From CBDUEF01 sp018063485 (GTDB lineage: Bacteria > Pseudomonadota > Alphaproteobacteria > Rhodobacterales > Rhodobacteraceae), in NCBI GenBank assembly GCA_037045435.1, contig JBAOID010000032.1, positions 1-64,000 of the forward strand: 64,000 nt of DNA, in the 5' to 3' direction. Under the pieces are notes generated by a model that was not told the origin of the DNA, searched no databases, and saw only the letters and a program-made list of their open reading frames with translations. Shown piece by piece: positions 24,809-35,427 of this stretch; the first letter of the stretch is position 1; each line of letters starts with the position of its first letter. The translations under genes were made by a program, and so were the position numbers.

Positions 24809-27204
24809 TTACTTCTTCATGGCGATCTCTGCTTCGGCCACATTGCGTTTCACGGCAACAAAGCTGTCCGGGGTCACCGAGATCGAGTCGATCCCGGCCT
24901 TGACCAGAAGCTTGGCAAAGGCGGGGTCGTCTGACGGTGCCTGCCCACAGAGGCCGACCTTTGCCCCAGCCTTGTGGGCGCGGGCGATCAGGCTTTCGAT
25001 CATCCACAGAACGGCGGGATCGGATTCGTCGAACAGCTCCGCCAGATCTTCAGCGTCACGGTCGATGCCGAGGGTGAGCTGCGTGAGATCGTTCGAGCCG
25101 ATGGAAAAGCCGTCGAAGCGGGTGGCGAACTCTTCGGCGAGGATCACGTTGGCCGGGATTTCGCCCATGACATAGACTTGAAGGCCGTCCTTGCCGCGCT
25201 TCAGACCGTGTTTCGCCATCGTTTCCAGCACCCGGTCGGCTTCCTTGGGGCTGCGGCAGAACGGAATCATCACGACGACATTGTCAAAGCCCATCTCCGT
25301 GCGCAGCCGGTGGATCGCCTTGCATTCCAGCGCAAATCCCGCCTCGTAGCGCGGCGAGTAATAGCGCGAGGCACCACGAAAGCCGATCATCGGGTTTTCC
25401 TCATGTGGCTCGAACTGGCGGCCGCCCAGAAGCTCGGCATATTCGTTGGTCTTGAAATCGCTCATCCGCACGATGACAGGCGCGCGGATAGGCCACGGCG
25501 GCAATCTGCGACAGGCCGCGCGCAAGGCCGTCAACGAAGAAGTCGGTCTTATCTGGGAAACCCCTTGTCAGTTCGGCGATCTCGGCCTTGGCGGCTTCGT
25601 CCTTCAGGTTGTCGAAATGAACCAACGCCATCGGGTGAACCTTCAGCGCGTTGTTCACCACGAACTCCATCCGCGCGAGGCCGACGCCGTCGAAGGGCAG
25701 CCGCCACCAGCGGAAGGCGGCCGAGGGGTTGGCGAGGTTGAGCATGATCTGGGTGTGGGTCTGCGGCAGGTCATCAAGACGCAGGATTTCGGTGGTGAAC
25801 TCAGCAATGCCTTCATGGATCACGCCCTCGTCGCCGCCCGCGCAAGAGACGGTAACCTCTTGTTCGTCATGCAAGATATGCGTGGCGTTGCCGGTGCCGA
25901 CGATGGCGGGCAAGCCAAGCTCGCGGCTGACAATTGCGGCATGGCTGGTGCGGCCGCCGTGGTCGGTGACGATGGCCGAGGCGCGTTTCATGATCGGAAC
26001 CCAGTCGGGGTCGGTGGTGCTGGTCACCAGAATCGAACCATCGACGAACTGGTCGATATCATGCGCGGATTCGATGATGCTGACGCGGCCAGTGGCCACC
26101 GCAGAACCGACGCTGAGGCCTTTCAACAGGACCTTACCGGCCTTCTGCACGCTATAGGATTTGATCGCTCCGGCATCGGCCCGTGACTGCACGGTTTCTG
26201 GGCGGGCCTGAACGATGAACAACTCGCCCGTGTCGCCGTCGCGGGCCCATTCCATATCCATCGGCTGGCCGTAGTGGTCTTCGATGGTCGCGGCCATGCG
26301 GGCGAGCTCAAGGATTTCGGCGTCGGACAGGACAAAGGCCGCGCGTTCGGCCTTGGAGGTGGGGACGTTTTTGGTCTCACCGCTTGCGCTTCCCGCATAG
26401 ATCATCTTGATCTCTTTCGCGCCGAGCGATTTCTTGACGATGGGGGTCAGGGATTTCTTGGCAAGGAAGGGCTTGTAGACTTCGTATTCGTCGGGGTTCA
26501 CCGCACCTTGCACGACGTTTTCACCCAGACCCCAGGCGGCGGTGATCAGGGCGATCTTGTCAAAGCCGCTTTCGGTGTCGATCGAAAACATCACGCCCGA
26601 ACCGCCGGTATCGGACCGGACCATGCGCTGCACGCCGATGGAGAGTGCCACCTTGGCATGGCCGAAACCCTTGCAATTGGCGGTAGGTGATGGCGCGGTC
26701 GGTGAAAAGCGAGGCATAGCAGCGCCGACAGGCCGCCAGCACGGCCTTTTCACCACGCACGTTGAGATAGGTTTCCTGCTGGCCTGCGAAACTGGCGTCG
26801 GGCAGATCCTCGGCAGTGGCAGAGGAACGGACTGCAACCGGCAGGTCTTTGGTTCCGGCACGGCGCGACAACTCACGGTACGAGGCCAGGATGTCGTCGC
26901 GGATGTCGTCGGGGAAGTCGCCCTGCAGCATCATCGCACGAACCTGCGCGCCCGCATCATGCAGCGTGATCTTGTGATCCTGCCAGCGCCCGATCACGTC
27001 ATTGATCCGGGCGTCAAGCTCATTGGCGGCAAGGTAGGCGCGGTAAGCATCTGCGGTGGTGGCAAAACCGCCGGGAACCTTGATCCCTTTCTTGCCAAGC
27101 TGGCGAACCATCTCTCCGAGTGAGCTGTTCTTGCCGCCGACCAGAGCGACATCGCCGCGCGACAGGTCTTCGAACCACATGATGTTGACGGGCTTCTTCG
27201 GCAT
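24809..27204 (-). CDS. ppsA: Phosphoenolpyruvate synthase (pyruvate, water dikinase), two frameshifts
   Basis: Makes PEP from pyruvate with ATP, giving AMP and phosphate; cytosolic. ATG at 27204 (MPKKPVNIMWFEDLSRGDVA) begins the ATP-grasp domain with GGKNSSLGEM and VAVRSSATAEDLPDASFAGQ. The frame shifts near 26680 and continues through GLGENVVQGAVNPDEYEVYK to the swivelling domain with catalytic His in GGRTSHAAIVSRELGLPAIV. It shifts again near 25495 into MSDFKTNEYAELLGGRQFEP, FDGFSIGSNDLTQLTLGIDR and VGLCGQAPSDDPAFAKLLV with the conserved Cys. The total of about 798 residues is typical. An FNR box lies 66 bp upstream. Confidence 0.9.
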
Positions 27205-27269
27205 TGCGCGCTCCTTCCGGGCTGGGACAACTGCACTCGCAATCATGCGCCTTCTTTTCGGAACCGGTC

Positions 27270-27283
27270 TTGACGCGGATCAA
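27270..27283. promoter_or_regulatory. FNR/ANR box TTGACGCGGATCAA between ppsA and a divergent gene
   Basis: Matches TTGA(T/C)-N4-ATCAA. The centre is about 72 bp from the ppsA start and 60 bp from the divergent start at 27337, so it could serve both. Confidence 0.7.
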
Positions 27284-27336
27284 GGCAGGCGAGGAAATCC
27301 TGTGGTTCTATGGCAAAACAGCAAGTGGAGGCCGAG

Positions 27337-27699
27337 ATGACCAAGACGGACATCCTGAACGTGATGCAGCGGATCAAGAGCGCCTCGGCGCTGGATGGCG
27401 CGCTGCTGGCCGAGGCGGCAGATGTCGTGCGGCGGGTGTTCCCCTTGGTGCCCGCCCTGCCGCAGCTGGCGCTGGAGCCAGTCGAAGAGGTGTTGCATCT
27501 GGTGGATCTGGCGCTGCCGGGCTGGTCGATCCAGCTCACCGGCAAGGCGATGGAGGCGGACGGCCACTGGCGCTGTTCCCTGCGCGAGACGCGGGGCAGC
27601 GACGAGATCGAGATCGTCGGCTTGGGGACCGGCCCGGTAGTGGCGCTGGCGCTTCTGGAGGCGCTTCTGCATGTGGCGTTGCAAAAGCTGCACGACTGA
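27337..27699 (+). CDS. Hypothetical protein divergent from ppsA
   Basis: A 120-residue acidic, soluble protein. ATG at 27337 is preferred to an in-frame start at 27310 because GGAGG lies just upstream. It has helical stretches (MTKTDILNVMQRIKSASALD, ALLAEAADVVRRVFPLVPAL) and a small beta part (GWSIQLTGKAMEADGHWRCS). No family is recognised and no motif stands out. The FNR box 54 bp upstream suggests low-oxygen expression along with ppsA. Confidence 0.6.
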   Translation: MTKTDILNVMQRIKSASALDGALLAEAADVVRRVFPLVPALPQLALEPVEEVLHLVDLALPGWSIQLTGKAMEADGHWRCSLRETRGSDEIEIVGLGTGPVVALALLEALLHVALQKLHD

Positions 27700-27770
27700 C
27701 AGCTGAACCAGGCATCGCTGTGCGTCCCGGTGTGGAACAAAGCGGTTTTTCAGACAGGGAGTCCGGCACC

Positions 27771-28487
27771 ATGACGGCAAGCCCCGACATCGTCTTTCGC
27801 GCTACAGGCCTGACGAAGGTTTATCGCAACGGTGCACTGGAAGTGCATGCCCTGCGCGGTATCGACTTTCAGGCCCGCAAGGGCGAGTTCGTTGTCATCC
27901 TCGGGCCATCCGGCTCGGGCAAGTCCACCTTTCTCAACATCGTCGGCGGGCTTGATACGGCCTCGGCGGGCGAGGCTTGGTTCGAAGAGCATCAGTTGAC
28001 GGCGCTGGATGAAAAGGGCCTGACCCAGTACCGGCGTGACCATGTCGGTTTTGTTTTCCAGTTCTACAATCTTGTCCCCAGCCTGACTGCCCGCGAGAAC
28101 GTGCAACTTGTCACTGAAATCGCCCGCCACCCGATGACGGCTGATGAGGCGCTGGCGCTGGTCGGCCTTTCCGACCGCGCTGACCATTTCCCCGCCCAGC
28201 TGTCCGGAGGCGAACAACAGCGCGTCGCCATCGCCCGCGCCATCGCCAAGAATCCCGAAGTGCTGCTCTGCGACGAACCGACCGGCGCGCTCGACAGTGC
28301 AACGGGCATCAAGGTGCTGGAGGCGCTGACCCAGGTCAATCGGGCGGTGGGGGCAACCACGCTGGTCATCACTCACAACGCTGCGATCCGCGACATCGCC
28401 GACCGTGTGATTCGCTTTGCCGATGGCCGCATCGTCGAGGAAAGCGTCAACGCCACGAAGAAGGCCGCGTCGGAGGTGTCATGGTGA
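27771..28487 (+). CDS. ABC transporter ATP-binding protein (MacB/LolD type)
   Basis: A 238-residue ATPase. Walker A LGPSGSGKSTFLN, the Q-loop region VGFVFQFYNLVPSLTARENV typical of the LolD/MacB class, signature LSGGEQQRVAIARAI, Walker B VLLCDEPTGALD and the H-loop VITHNAAI are present. It energises the FtsX-type permease whose start overlaps its end by 7 bp, followed by an HlyD-like adaptor. The three genes form an export system for an unknown compound, perhaps a lipid or peptide. Confidence 0.9.
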   Translation: MTASPDIVFRATGLTKVYRNGALEVHALRGIDFQARKGEFVVILGPSGSGKSTFLNIVGGLDTASAGEAWFEEHQLTALDEKGLTQYRRDHVGFVFQFYNLVPSLTARENVQLVTEIARHPMTADEALALVGLSDRADHFPAQLSGGEQQRVAIARAIAKNPEVLLCDEPTGALDSATGIKVLEALTQVNRAVGATTLVITHNAAIRDIADRVIRFADGRIVEESVNATKKAASEVSW

Positions 28488-30847
28488 TGCCCCCCCTCCG
28501 GCGCAAGGTACTGCGCGATCTGCGCCGGCTTTGGGCGCAGGTTCTGGCCATCGCGCTGGTGCTTGCGGCGGGGGTTGCGACGCTGATCCTGGGCAATGGT
28601 GCCTATTCCTCGCTCTTCGAGACCCGCGCGCGATTCTACGAGGAAAACCGCTTCGCCGATGTCTTCGCCGACGTCAGCCGCGCCCCCCGCGCCCTTCTGG
28701 CCGAGATCGAAGAAATCGAGGGCGTTCTCGACGCCGAGGCGCGGATCGTGAAGCTTGGGCTTCTTGACCTGCCCGGCATGAAGGAACCCGGCTCGGTCCT
28801 GTTCGTTTCGCTGCCGGGCAACAATGGCGCAGGTCTGAACCAGCTTTATCTGCGCCTTGGCCGCCTTCCTGACCCCCAATCCGCGCGGGAAATCGTTGTC
28901 TCGGACGGCTTCGCCAAGGCGCATCGTCTGGGCCCCGGCGACACGCTTGCCGTCCTGATGAGCGGCCAGCAGCGTGAGCTTATGATCACCGGCGTCGCCC
29001 TCTCGCCCGAGTTCATCTATGCGCTCGGCCCCGGCCAGATGATGCCTGATCCCCGCCGATTTGGCGTGGTCTGGGCGCCGCGCGCGAGCCTGGAGGCGTC
29101 CTTTGATCTGGAAGGCGCGTTCTCGAACGTGGTGCTGAAACTCGCGCCCGGCGCTAACCCCGACCGGGTAATCGAGACACTGGACCGGCTGACCGCGCTC
29201 TATGGCGGGGTTGGGGCGTCGCCGCGCAAGGATCAGATTTCTCACGCTTTTCTGGATGCCGAACTGAAACAGCTATCGGCGATGGTAAAGGTTCTGCCGC
29301 CGATCTTCCTTTTGGTCGCGGCGATGCTGGTCAACATGACCCTGTCGCGCCTGATCACGCTTGAGCGCGAGCAGATCGGCCTCTTGAAGGCGATCGGCTA
29401 TTCTTCCCGCGCAGTGGCCCAGCACTATATCGAGTTCGTGCTGCTGATCGCCGTCTTCGGCATCCTGATCGGCTTGTCGGCCGGAACCTGGCTGGGAGCG
29501 GGGCTGGCACAGATGTATGCGCGGTTCTTCACGTTTCCCTATCTGGTCTTCACCCGGGATCCGCAAATCTACGGGTTGGCCGTCGTGGTCACGTTGGCCT
29601 CGGCGATAGGCGGCGCGCTTCATGCGGTCCGCACCGTCGTGCAAATGCCGCCCGCCGTCGCCATGGCACCGCCTGCTCCGGCACCCTATCGGCAGCGGAT
29701 GGGCTGGGTCCGCAAGCTGGTGCCGCTGCGCCAGACCGGCGTCATGGTGGCGCGGCACCTGTTCCGCTGGCCGTTCCGCACCGCGTCCAGCACCTTGGGC
29801 GTTGCAATGGCCGTGGCGATCCTGGTCGCCTCGCTTTGGTCGTTCGGTTCGATCAGCTACATGATCGACATCACCTTTTTCCGCACCGAACGGCATGACG
29901 CGCAGGTGGTTTTCGGCACGCCCGAACCGCAGCGCGCACTTTTCGCGGTTCGCCGGATGCCCGGGGTCATGGTGGCCGAACCCTTCCGCGCGGTTGCGGC
30001 GCGGATCAGCCACCGTAACCTGTCGAAGAAGCTGGGCATTGTCGGGCACCCTGCCGGCTCAGAGCTTTCCCGCGTGCTTGACGCTGACCTGCGGCCGATG
30101 GAGTTGCCTGAAGCGGGCCTGATCCTGTCCGAGGCGCTTGCCGATGCGCTGTCCGTGCGGCCCGGCGATCTGGTCACTGTCGAGGTGCTGGAGGGCGCGC
30201 GGCCGACCCTGACCCTGCCGGTCAGCGGGATCTCGCTTGGTTATGTCGGGCTGGGTGCTGCGATGGAGATCGGGGCGCTCAACCGGTTGATGGGGGAAGG
30301 CGCGCTGATCTCGGGTCTGAACCTGAAGATTGACAAAAGCCAGGACGCCGCTTTCTACGCCGCTGCCAAGGCCGCCCCCAAGACCGAATTGATCACCGTC
30401 ACGGCGCTGATGCTGGAACGCTTTCAGCAGACGCTGGCCGAGAACATCACCGTGATGATCAGCGTCTACGTCACCCTTGCCACGATCATTGCTGTGGGCG
30501 TGGTCTACAACTTTTCGCGCATCGCCCTGTCCGAACAGGGGCGCGAGCTTGCCAGCCTGCGCGTCCTTGGCTTCACAAACCGCGAAGTCGCAAGCGTCCT
30601 CTTTGGCGAGTTGGCCGCCGTTGTCCTCATGGCCCAACCCATCGGCTGGCTGATCGGTTATGGTATCAGCCTGGCCATGGTCGCGGCCTTTTCGTCGGAC
30701 CTTTACCGCGTGCCCTTCATCATGGGGCGCGAGGTCTTTGCGGCCGCCAGTCTGGTCGTTCTGGCTGCTGCCCTGGTCTCGGCCTTTGCGATCCGGGGCC
30801 GGATCAACAATCTTGACATGATCGAAGTCCTGAAAACACGGGAGTAA
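28481..30847 (+). CDS. FtsX-family ABC transporter permease (MacB-like, large)
   Basis: A 788-residue inner-membrane permease. One helix near the N-terminus (WAQVLAIALVLAAGVATLIL) is followed by a large periplasmic domain. A first FtsX domain has helices from about 265 (LPPIFLLVAAMLVNMTLSRL) and contains LEREQIGLLKAIGYSSRAVA. A second helix pair begins near VARHLFRWPFRTASSTLGVA, with a second periplasmic domain. The C-terminal FtsX domain holds LSEQGRELASLRVLGFTNRE. Duplicated FtsX domains on one chain mean a single permease could form the whole channel. It overlaps the ATPase gene and is followed 3 bases later by the adaptor gene. Confidence 0.9.
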   Translation: MVMPPLRRKVLRDLRRLWAQVLAIALVLAAGVATLILGNGAYSSLFETRARFYEENRFADVFADVSRAPRALLAEIEEIEGVLDAEARIVKLGLLDLPGMKEPGSVLFVSLPGNNGAGLNQLYLRLGRLPDPQSAREIVVSDGFAKAHRLGPGDTLAVLMSGQQRELMITGVALSPEFIYALGPGQMMPDPRRFGVVWAPRASLEASFDLEGAFSNVVLKLAPGANPDRVIETLDRLTALYGGVGASPRKDQISHAFLDAELKQLSAMVKVLPPIFLLVAAMLVNMTLSRLITLEREQIGLLKAIGYSSRAVAQHYIEFVLLIAVFGILIGLSAGTWLGAGLAQMYARFFTFPYLVFTRDPQIYGLAVVVTLASAIGGALHAVRTVVQMPPAVAMAPPAPAPYRQRMGWVRKLVPLRQTGVMVARHLFRWPFRTASSTLGVAMAVAILVASLWSFGSISYMIDITFFRTERHDAQVVFGTPEPQRALFAVRRMPGVMVAEPFRAVAARISHRNLSKKLGIVGHPAGSELSRVLDADLRPMELPEAGLILSEALADALSVRPGDLVTVEVLEGARPTLTLPVSGISLGYVGLGAAMEIGALNRLMGEGALISGLNLKIDKSQDAAFYAAAKAAPKTELITVTALMLERFQQTLAENITVMISVYVTLATIIAVGVVYNFSRIALSEQGRELASLRVLGFTNREVASVLFGELAAVVLMAQPIGWLIGYGISLAMVAAFSSDLYRVPFIMGREVFAAASLVVLAAALVSAFAIRGRINNLDMIEVLKTRE

Positions 30848-30850
30848 CCT

Positions 30851-32053
30851 ATGCGCCGCCTTATCCCTTGCCGCCGCCCTGCTGGTTTTGACCGGTTTTC
30901 TGGTCTGGGCCTTCGTGCCCCGGCCCGTCGAGGTGGAACTGGCCGAAGTTGCCCCTCGCACGCTTGAGATCGTGGTCGAAGAAGAGGGCGAGGCCCGCAT
31001 CCGCGAGGTGTTCACTGTTTCGGCCACGACTGCCGGCAAATTGCAGCGCATCAGCCTGCATGCTGGCGACAGCGTAACTGAAGGCGAGACGGTCGTCGCC
31101 TCGATCGGCCCGGCGGCCCCGGTCCTGCTGGACAGCCGGTCGCGCGCGGTGGCCGAGGCTTCTGCCGCAGCCGCGCTGGCCGCAATGGACCTGGCCCGCG
31201 CCCAGCTTGCCCAGGCCGAAGCGACACAGGACTTCATGACCAACGAGGCAAACACGGGCGATTGCACTTTACGAAAAGGGCGCGATTTCGCAGCGAACCT
31301 ATGACAACGCCATTCTGGAACGCAAAGACAGCACAGGCAGCCGTCAGCAGCGCGGTTGCCAATCAGGCCGTCCGCGAGAATGACCTGGAAAGCGCACTTG
31401 CCGTTCTGCGCCCGGACAAGACCGGCGAGGTGGGCAGATGCTGCGTCGAGATCCTGGCACCTGTCTCTGGCCGGGTGCTGCGAGTCCTCACTGAAAGCGA
31501 GCAGGTGGTCCAGCCCGGAACGCCGATACTGGAAATCGGTGATCCGGGCAGTCTGGAAATCATGGTCGAGCTTCTGTCGCGCGATGCCGTTCGGGTGCGC
31601 ACAGGCGCTGCCGCGACGATCACCGGCTGGGGTGGTGCGCCGATTGCCGGCGTGGTCGAGCGGGTGGAGCCTTCGGCGGTAACAAAGGTCTCGGCCCTCG
31701 GGATTGACGAGCAGCGGGTGAAAGTCATCCTTGCGCTGACAGACCCGGCCGAACAGTGGAGCCAGCTTGGCCATGGCTTTCGTGTCATCACCCGGATTGC
31801 GCTGTGGCGCGAGGAGGGGGTTTTGACGATCCCGGTCGGCGGCCTTTTCCGCAACGGTGAGGACTGGGCGACCTATGTACTGCGAGACGGGCGCGCACGA
31901 TTACAGCAAATCGCCCTGGGCGAGCGCAACGAGAACTTCGCGCAGGTTCTGGGCGGGTTGCATCCGGGTGATCAGGTCATCCTTCACCCCAGCGATCTTG
32001 TTGCTGATGGCGTTTCTATTGCGTCTCGGGCGGTTGCTGGGGGCGGGCTGTGA
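30851..32053 (+). CDS. HlyD/MacA-like periplasmic adaptor subunit, three frameshifts
   Basis: ATG at 30851 starts MRRLI; a shift near 30866 leads to LAAALLVLTGFLVWAFVPRP (membrane anchor). PRTLEIVVEEEGEARIREVF and TTAGKLQRISLHAGDSVTEG (lipoyl-like half) follow. Shifts near 31255 and 31330 pass through ALYEKGAISQRTYDNAILER (helical hairpin) to AQAAVSSAVANQAVREND, then VEILAPVSGRVLRVLTESEQ and the C-terminal beta parts to 32053. The total of about 400 residues is normal. It would link the MacB-like permease to the periplasm or an outer channel. The number of single-base shifts is unusual for a gene otherwise complete. Confidence 0.8.
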
Positions 32054-32150
32054 GTGCCGCACGCAACTGGCCTGAAGGTCCAAAGGCCGGATACCGGCTT
32101 ATGATCCGCTGATGTCGCGTATGCTTCAATATGAATCTGACACGCTTTGA

Positions 32151-32455
32151 ATGGACTCTTCCTCAATCTGTGTGGCGCAGCTGTCCCTTGATGTGACAGA
32201 TCAGCGGGATAGTCAGGAGTACCAAGAAGGAATGGGCGCCCGGAAGCGGAGTGGCGGTCGATCGCGCTGGCCGACCAGCCTCCAGCAGATGGCTCGTGTA
32301 GGACAGGCTGGCACCCAAGGGCTTCTGTCCGGATTGAAGTCTGCATTCGCCGTGACGTCACAGGTGGCGGCGACGACGGCTTCGGTAATTCCCTGCACAT
32401 GCTGGCGCGGTAGCTGTGGAACACCGCTGTACGTTTTTTTGAGGAAGAGTCCATT
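32151..32455. mobile_element. MITE-like element, copy A (305 bp)
   Basis: Perfect 16-bp terminal inverted repeats ATGGACTCTTCCTCAA (32151-32166) and TTGAGGAAGAGTCCAT (32440-32455), with no transposase gene between. The inside is closely related to copy B at 38100 (for example GAGTGGCGGTCGATC, TTGAAGTCTGCATTCGC, AATTCCCTGCAC). It fills most of the gap between the adaptor gene and the P-type ATPase; 32456-32676 holds nothing recognisable. Confidence 0.7.
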
Positions 32456-32676
32456 TAAGGACTACGCGATAAAGCGCTACGGCGGCCCGGGCCGCACGGT
32501 CAAGGTTCCAGTACGGATACTCGCCTGTTTGTTGTGCCTGGACCACCGCCGGAAGCCGGCGATTATTGGCAGGGCGGAAGGGGGGGCGGCTTCATTGGAG
32601 TGCGAGTCATCTCGGCCTCGTTCCTTTTGGAGACCCGCATTCTACCCCAATCAGCTCATCCTGGCCTTGTTGCAAG

Positions 32677-35280
32677 TCATCCCCTCAGCCCAAGCCGGAT
32701 CTGCTTTTCGATTTCGATCAACGCGAAAAAGGCAGCCCCCACCGCCACGATCAACATTCCGTCCATCAGCGGGATAGGCCTTGTGCCCAGCACCGTCTGC
32801 AAAGGCGGCAGGTAGGTGACGGCGAATTGCGCGGCAGTGATGATGAGAACCACGGCCCAGACCACCCGTGTAGCGCGCGCCGCAGCCCAGGTCAGCGAGG
32901 TGCTGTGGATGCTGCGGATGAAGAACAGGTGGAAGATTTCCAGCACCACCAGCGTGTTCATCGCCATCGTCTGGGCAAGGGCAAGCGGATAGCCTTTGTC
33001 GATGGCGTAGGTGAAGATGCCGAAGACCGCCGCCAGAAACAGCACTGCCACCAGCACCACATGCCAGGCAAGGCTGCCCGACAGGATCGGCGCATTGCGG
33101 GCGCGCGGCGGGCGGGCCATGGTGCCGATCTCGGTCGGCTCGAAGGCCAGGGCAAGGCCCAGCGTGATGCCGGTGATCAGGTTGACCCAGAGGATCATCA
33201 CCGGCGTCAGCGGCAGCGCCAGACCGGCCATCAGCGCCAGCACCACGACCAAGGCTTCGCCCGCGTTGGTGGGTAATTCAAAGCTGATCACCTTCTTGAG
33301 GTTGTCATAGACCGTCCGCCCCTCGCGCACCGCCGCGGCGATGCTCGCGAAGTTGTCGTCGGCAAGCACCAGATCGGCGGCCTCCTTGGCGGCCTCTGAT
33401 CCCTTCATGCCCATCGCAATGCCCGCATCGGCGCGTTTGAGGGCTGGCGCATCGTTCACCCCGTCGCCGGTCATAGCGACCGACAGGCCGTTTGCCTGCA
33501 GCGCGGTCACAAGGCGCAATTTGTGCTCGGGGCTGGTGCGGGCGAAGATGTCGACATCCGCCACCTTCAGCGCCAGTTGCGTGTCGTCCAGCTTGTCAAG
33601 ATCGGCCCCGGTCAGCACGCGGTGGGGGTTCACGAGGCCAATCTGCTCGGCAATGGCAGCGGCAGTTCCGGCATGATCGCCCGTGATCATCTTGACGCGG
33701 ATGCCCGCCGCCCGGCATTCGGCCACTGCGGCAATCGCCTCGGGGCGCGGCGGGTCGATCAGGCCGACGAGGCCAAGGAAGGTCAGCCCGCCCTCCAGTG
33801 TGGCCGGGTTGATCCGGCCGTCCACTTCGGGGCGTTCGGCCAGCGCCAGCACGCGCAAGCCCCGCCGCGCGAGGGCCTCGGCCCGGTCGTGCCAGTGCTT
33901 CAGGTCGATGCCGCCGCACATCCGCAGCACACGTTCCGGCGCGCCCTTCACATGGGTCACCCGTCCCAATGGACCATCGGTCAGCACCGCCATGAAGCGG
34001 TGGCGGCTATCAAAGGGGATGGCGTCCAGACGGCGCGCGGCATGATCGCCGCCGACCTTGCCCGCAAAGGCCAGAAGCGCGCCTTCCATCGGGTCGCCCT
34101 CGACCGTCCAGACCCCGTCCTTGCAGGTCAGGGCCGCGTCGTTGCACAGCGCCGCCGCCCGGGCGAGCGATGCCAGATCCCCCGCCGGGGTAATAGCGCC
34201 TTCGGGCGCATAGCCCTCGCCCGCGATGATGAAGGTGCCCCCAAGCGTCTCGGCAGCGGCCACCACCATTTCGTTGCGGGTCAAGGTGCCGGTCTTGTCG
34301 GTGCAGATGACCGAGACCGAGCCAATCGCCTCGATCGCAGGCAGGCGGCGCACGATGGCGTTGCGGCGCGCCATGGCCTGCACGCCGATGGCCAGCGTGA
34401 TGGTCATCACCGCAGGCAGACCCTCGGGGATGGCCGCCACGGCGACGCCAACCACAGCCATGAAAAGATCGGCAAAGGGCATGTGGCCGACGTAGTAGCC
34501 CCAGACGAGCAAGAGCCCCGCCACCAGCAGGATCAGGAACGACAGCCAGCGCGCGAAGTGGTCGATCTGCGCGACCAGCGGCGTGGTCAACTCCTCGACC
34601 CCAGCCAGAAGCCCGCCGATGCGCCCGATCTCGGTGGCCTGACCTGTCGCCACCACCAGACCGCGCGCCGTACCTTGGGTGACCAGCGTGCCCGACCACA
34701 GCATCGACTGGCGGTCGCCAAGGGCGGCATCGGCGGCGACAGGGGTCTGGCCCTTTTCCACCGGCACCGACTCGCCGGTCAGGATCGCCTCTTGCGCCGC
34801 AAGGCCCCGCGCCTCGATCACCCGCAGGTCGGCGGGCACCTTGTCGCCCGCCTCCAACAGAACGATGTCGCCGGGCACAAGGTCGGCCCCGTCCACCGAT
34901 ACCCGGTGCCCATCGCGCAACACGGCGGCCTTCGGCGCAAGCATCCCCCGGATCGCTGCCATCGCTGCCTCGGCCTTGCCCTCCTGGATGAAGCCGATGA
35001 TCGCGTTCGCCAGCACCACAGCCAGGATCACGCCGGTATCGACCCAGTGCTGCAGGGCCCCTGTCACCACCGCCGCGCCGATCAGCACATAGATCAGGAC
35101 ATTGTGGAACTGGCGCAGGAAGCGGACCACCGGCCCCCGCGACCGCACCTCTGGCAGGCGGTTTGGCCCATGGTCAACCAACCGCTGCGCAGCTTCGGGG
35201 GCGGTCAGGCCATCGGGTGTTGCGGCAAGACCGGCAAGGCAATCGGCGGTGGAGCGGGCGTGGGCGTTGGTCAAGGTCAT
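32677..35280 (-). CDS. P-type cation-transporting ATPase (P2A, Ca2+-ATPase-like)
   Basis: An 867-residue inner-membrane pump; ATG at 35280 is preferred to a TTG 15 bases upstream. An N-terminal cation-ATPase domain leads to the actuator motif ILTGESVPVEKGQ (TGES at 168-171). The membrane motif PEGLP (285-289) is typical of Ca2+/Mn2+-type pumps. The phosphorylated Asp is in CTDKTGTLTRNE (Asp328), followed by VKGAPERVL (nucleotide binding) and MTGDGVNDAPALKRADAGIA (hinge). The C-terminal cation-ATPase helices end the protein. No frameshift is seen. The 5' region carries an FNR box shared with the divergent gene at 35428. The ion could be Ca2+, Mn2+ or another cation. Confidence 0.92.
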   Translation of the reverse strand: MTLTNAHARSTADCLAGLAATPDGLTAPEAAQRLVDHGPNRLPEVRSRGPVVRFLRQFHNVLIYVLIGAAVVTGALQHWVDTGVILAVVLANAIIGFIQEGKAEAAMAAIRGMLAPKAAVLRDGHRVSVDGADLVPGDIVLLEAGDKVPADLRVIEARGLAAQEAILTGESVPVEKGQTPVAADAALGDRQSMLWSGTLVTQGTARGLVVATGQATEIGRIGGLLAGVEELTTPLVAQIDHFARWLSFLILLVAGLLLVWGYYVGHMPFADLFMAVVGVAVAAIPEGLPAVMTITLAIGVQAMARRNAIVRRLPAIEAIGSVSVICTDKTGTLTRNEMVVAAAETLGGTFIIAGEGYAPEGAITPAGDLASLARAAALCNDAALTCKDGVWTVEGDPMEGALLAFAGKVGGDHAARRLDAIPFDSRHRFMAVLTDGPLGRVTHVKGAPERVLRMCGGIDLKHWHDRAEALARRGLRVLALAERPEVDGRINPATLEGGLTFLGLVGLIDPPRPEAIAAVAECRAAGIRVKMITGDHAGTAAAIAEQIGLVNPHRVLTGADLDKLDDTQLALKVADVDIFARTSPEHKLRLVTALQANGLSVAMTGDGVNDAPALKRADAGIAMGMKGSEAAKEAADLVLADDNFASIAAAVREGRTVYDNLKKVISFELPTNAGEALVVVLALMAGLALPLTPVMILWVNLITGITLGLALAFEPTEIGTMARPPRARNAPILSGSLAWHVVLVAVLFLAAVFGIFTYAIDKGYPLALAQTMAMNTLVVLEIFHLFFIRSIHSTSLTWAAARATRVVWAVVLIITAAQFAVTYLPPLQTVLGTRPIPLMDGMLIVAVGAAFFALIEIEKQIRLGLRG

Positions 35281-35361
35281 GGCATCCTGCTGCAAAGCCG
35301 CCGTTCAAGTTGTTTTCAGCCCGGTAGCGAACTTCGCCGCGTTCGAGGCCCGCAGGCCCGA

Positions 35362-35375
35362 TTGACGCCGATCAA
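35362..35375. promoter_or_regulatory. FNR/ANR box TTGACGCCGATCAA between P-type ATPase and hydrolase-like genes
   Basis: Matches TTGA(T/C)-N4-ATCAA. Its centre is 88 bp from the ATPase start and 60 bp from the divergent start at 35428. Confidence 0.7.
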
Positions 35376-35427
35376 TACAGAACCCCGAGCATTGCTGTAT
35401 TCTTTCCCGGAATCTCCGGAGGCTGCA

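Noticed and set aside
30059..31774. A 571-codon minus-strand frame over the FtsX and adaptor genes
   Set aside because: It overlaps clear plus-strand genes, has shadow-like composition and no recognisable motif.
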